Part shown: positions 58,042 to 58,781 of the stretch, piece by piece
How the letters are laid out: each line of letters opens with the position of its first letter
How positions within the stretch are numbered: position 1 is the first letter of the stretch
Assembly (NCBI RefSeq): GCF_009745975.1
Contig: NZ_WHOL01000070.1
Location: 1-58,781 of the forward strand
Reading direction: 5' to 3'
DNA from: Actinokineospora pegani
GTDB lineage: Bacteria > Actinomycetota > Actinomycetes > Mycobacteriales > Pseudonocardiaceae
DNA: 58,781 bases
Notes under the pieces: generated by a model
The model's input: only the letters and a program-made list of their open reading frames with translations
The model's database searches: none
Told to the model about the DNA's origin: nothing
Translations under genes and position numbers: made by a program

Positions 58042-58781
58042 ATGGCCGAGGTCCGCTACGAGTCGGCGTCCAGGATCTACCCGGGGAACCCGCCGGTGCG
58101 CGCGGTCGACGGGCTCGACCTTGAGGTTGCCGACGGGGAGTTTCTCGTGCTGGTTGGTCCGTCCGGGTCGGGTAAGTCGACCGCGTTGCGGATGCTCGCT
58201 GGGTTGGAGGATGTCAACGAGGGCACGATCCGTATTGGTGAGCGGGATGTGACGAATGTGCCGCCGAAGGGGCGGGATATCGCGATGGTGTTCCAGTCGT
58301 ATGCGTTGTATCCGCACATGACTGTTGCTCAGAACATGGGTTTCGCGTTGAAGTTGCAGGGGTTGCCGAAGGTGGAGATCGCGGCGAAGGTGCTGGAGGC
58401 GGCGCGGCTGCTGGATCTGGAGAAGTTCTTGGAGCGCAAGCCGAAGGCGCTTTCCGGTGGGCAGCGGCAGCGGGTGGCGATGGGGCGGGCGATCGTGCGG
58501 GATCCGGCGGTGTTCTTGATGGATGAGCCGTTGTCGAATTTGGATGCGAAGTTGCGGGTGGAGACGCGGGCGAACATCGCTGCGTTGCAGCGTCGGTTGG
58601 GTACGACGACGATTTATGTGACGCATGATCAGGTTGAGGCGATGACGATGGGGCATCGGGTGGCGGTGCTCAAGGATGGGTTGTTGCAGCAGTGTGACAC
58701 GCCGCGGGCGTTGTATGACCGGCCTGCGAACGCGTTCGTGGCGGGGTTCATCGGCTCGCCCGCGATGAACCTCGTCGAGGT
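58042..58781 (+). CDS. msiK: MsiK-like sugar ABC transporter ATPase (3' partial)
   Basis: The first 246 residues of a MalK/UgpC/MsiK ATPase, cut by the window end. Walker [11 protein letters not shown]-loop [14 protein letters not shown], signature [16 protein letters not shown], Walker [16 protein letters not shown] and H-loop [13 protein letters not shown] are all intact. In Streptomyces MsiK energises several sugar importers at once, and here neither the maltodextrin nor the polyol operon has its own ATPase. GGAGGAA precedes ATG. From about 58130 codon use shifts to G/T-ending codons (TTG, GAT, GTT), unlike the C/G-ending norm around it. Confidence 0.95.
   Translation, partial: MAEVRYESASRIYPGNPPVRAVDGLDLEVADGEFLVLVGPSGSGKSTALRMLAGLEDVNEGTIRIGERDVTNVPPKGRDIAMVFQSYALYPHMTVAQNMGFALKLQGLPKVEIAAKVLEAARLLDLEKFLERKPKALSGGQRQRVAMGRAIVRDPAVFLMDEPLSNLDAKLRVETRANIAALQRRLGTTTIYVTHDQVEAMTMGHRVAVLKDGLLQQCDTPRALYDRPANAFVAGFIGSPAMNLVE

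Noticed and set aside
1-58781. tRNA, rRNA, CRISPR arrays, integrases or full insertion sequences.
   Set aside because: No cloverleaf, rRNA core sequence, spaced repeats or transposase/integrase motifs were recognised; a tRNA/rRNA scanning program would be needed to exclude them fully.

Overview
The window is about 73% G+C by eye, with many GTG starts, four-base ATGA/GTGA gene overlaps and several apparently leaderless genes. It carries three LLM-type (F420-family) oxidoreductases, a mycothiol-dependent-type DinB/MDMPI protein, Lsr2, an MsiK-like sugar ATPase, two ECF sigma factors of actinobacterial types (ECF41, ECF42) and an LAxTG-type sorting signal. It is therefore an actinomycete chromosome. 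The gene mix suggests a Pseudonocardiales genus (Actinosynnema, Actinokineospora or Saccharothrix type), but the genus is inference.

Region 1 (1-10008) is specialised metabolism. It opens inside the last module (C-A-PCP-TE) of a nonribosomal peptide synthetase, followed by an MbtH protein, a strong hairpin and two GNAT acetyltransferases. A tightly coupled operon (4648-10008) follows: a B12-dependent glutamate-mutase pair (S and E subunits), a stand-alone class II synthetase core resembling archaeal asparagine synthetase/AsnRS, a stand-alone glutamate-synthase-like FMN domain without recognisable Fe-S cysteines, a small unknown protein and an MFS exporter. The simplest reading is a cassette that makes and modifies a 3-methylaspartate-type amino acid for the peptide. 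I do not recognise this exact combination, and it is the best candidate here for an undescribed pathway.

Region 2 (10050-30000) is mixed regulation and stress. It holds two tandem LLM oxidoreductases, a DGPF protein with an ECF42 sigma factor, a DMT exporter converging on an MmpL-like transporter, and a secreted protein with a 28-bp perfect terminator stem. It also holds an ECF41 sigma factor with its own consensus promoter and a CxxC carboxymuconolactone-decarboxylase-like partner, a membrane adenylate cyclase under a 24-bp palindrome, an MDMPI/FAD/DUF6328 operon, LuxR and TetR regulators, a PRC-barrel/anti-sigma kinase pair, a P-loop/TPR protein, and a DUF2975/HTH pair.

Region 3 (29990-40020) holds a third LLM oxidoreductase, a DrrAB-like ABC exporter with a TetR regulator and two matching operators, a GGDEF/HD-GYP c-di-GMP protein, a long DivIVA-like coiled coil, a TenA-like protein and Lsr2.

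Region 4 (40402-58781) is carbohydrate use. A DeoR regulator precedes a polyol ABC transporter and Zn dehydrogenase that have no ATPase gene of their own. Further on lie a secreted GH13 enzyme with pullulanase-associated domains, a LAxTG surface protein, a maltodextrin-type ABC operon and a divergent MsiK-like ATPase (cut by the window end) that could energise both transporters. Between the two sugar systems are a class I methyltransferase, a HAD phosphatase, a Ser/Thr kinase and a STAS anti-sigma antagonist.

Two copies of a roughly 90-103 bp element with inverted CTAGGTCGTGT ends sit between convergent genes (29891-29993 and 49133-49221). Their CTAG ends supply the stop codons of the flanking genes. 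No rRNA, tRNA or CRISPR array was seen.
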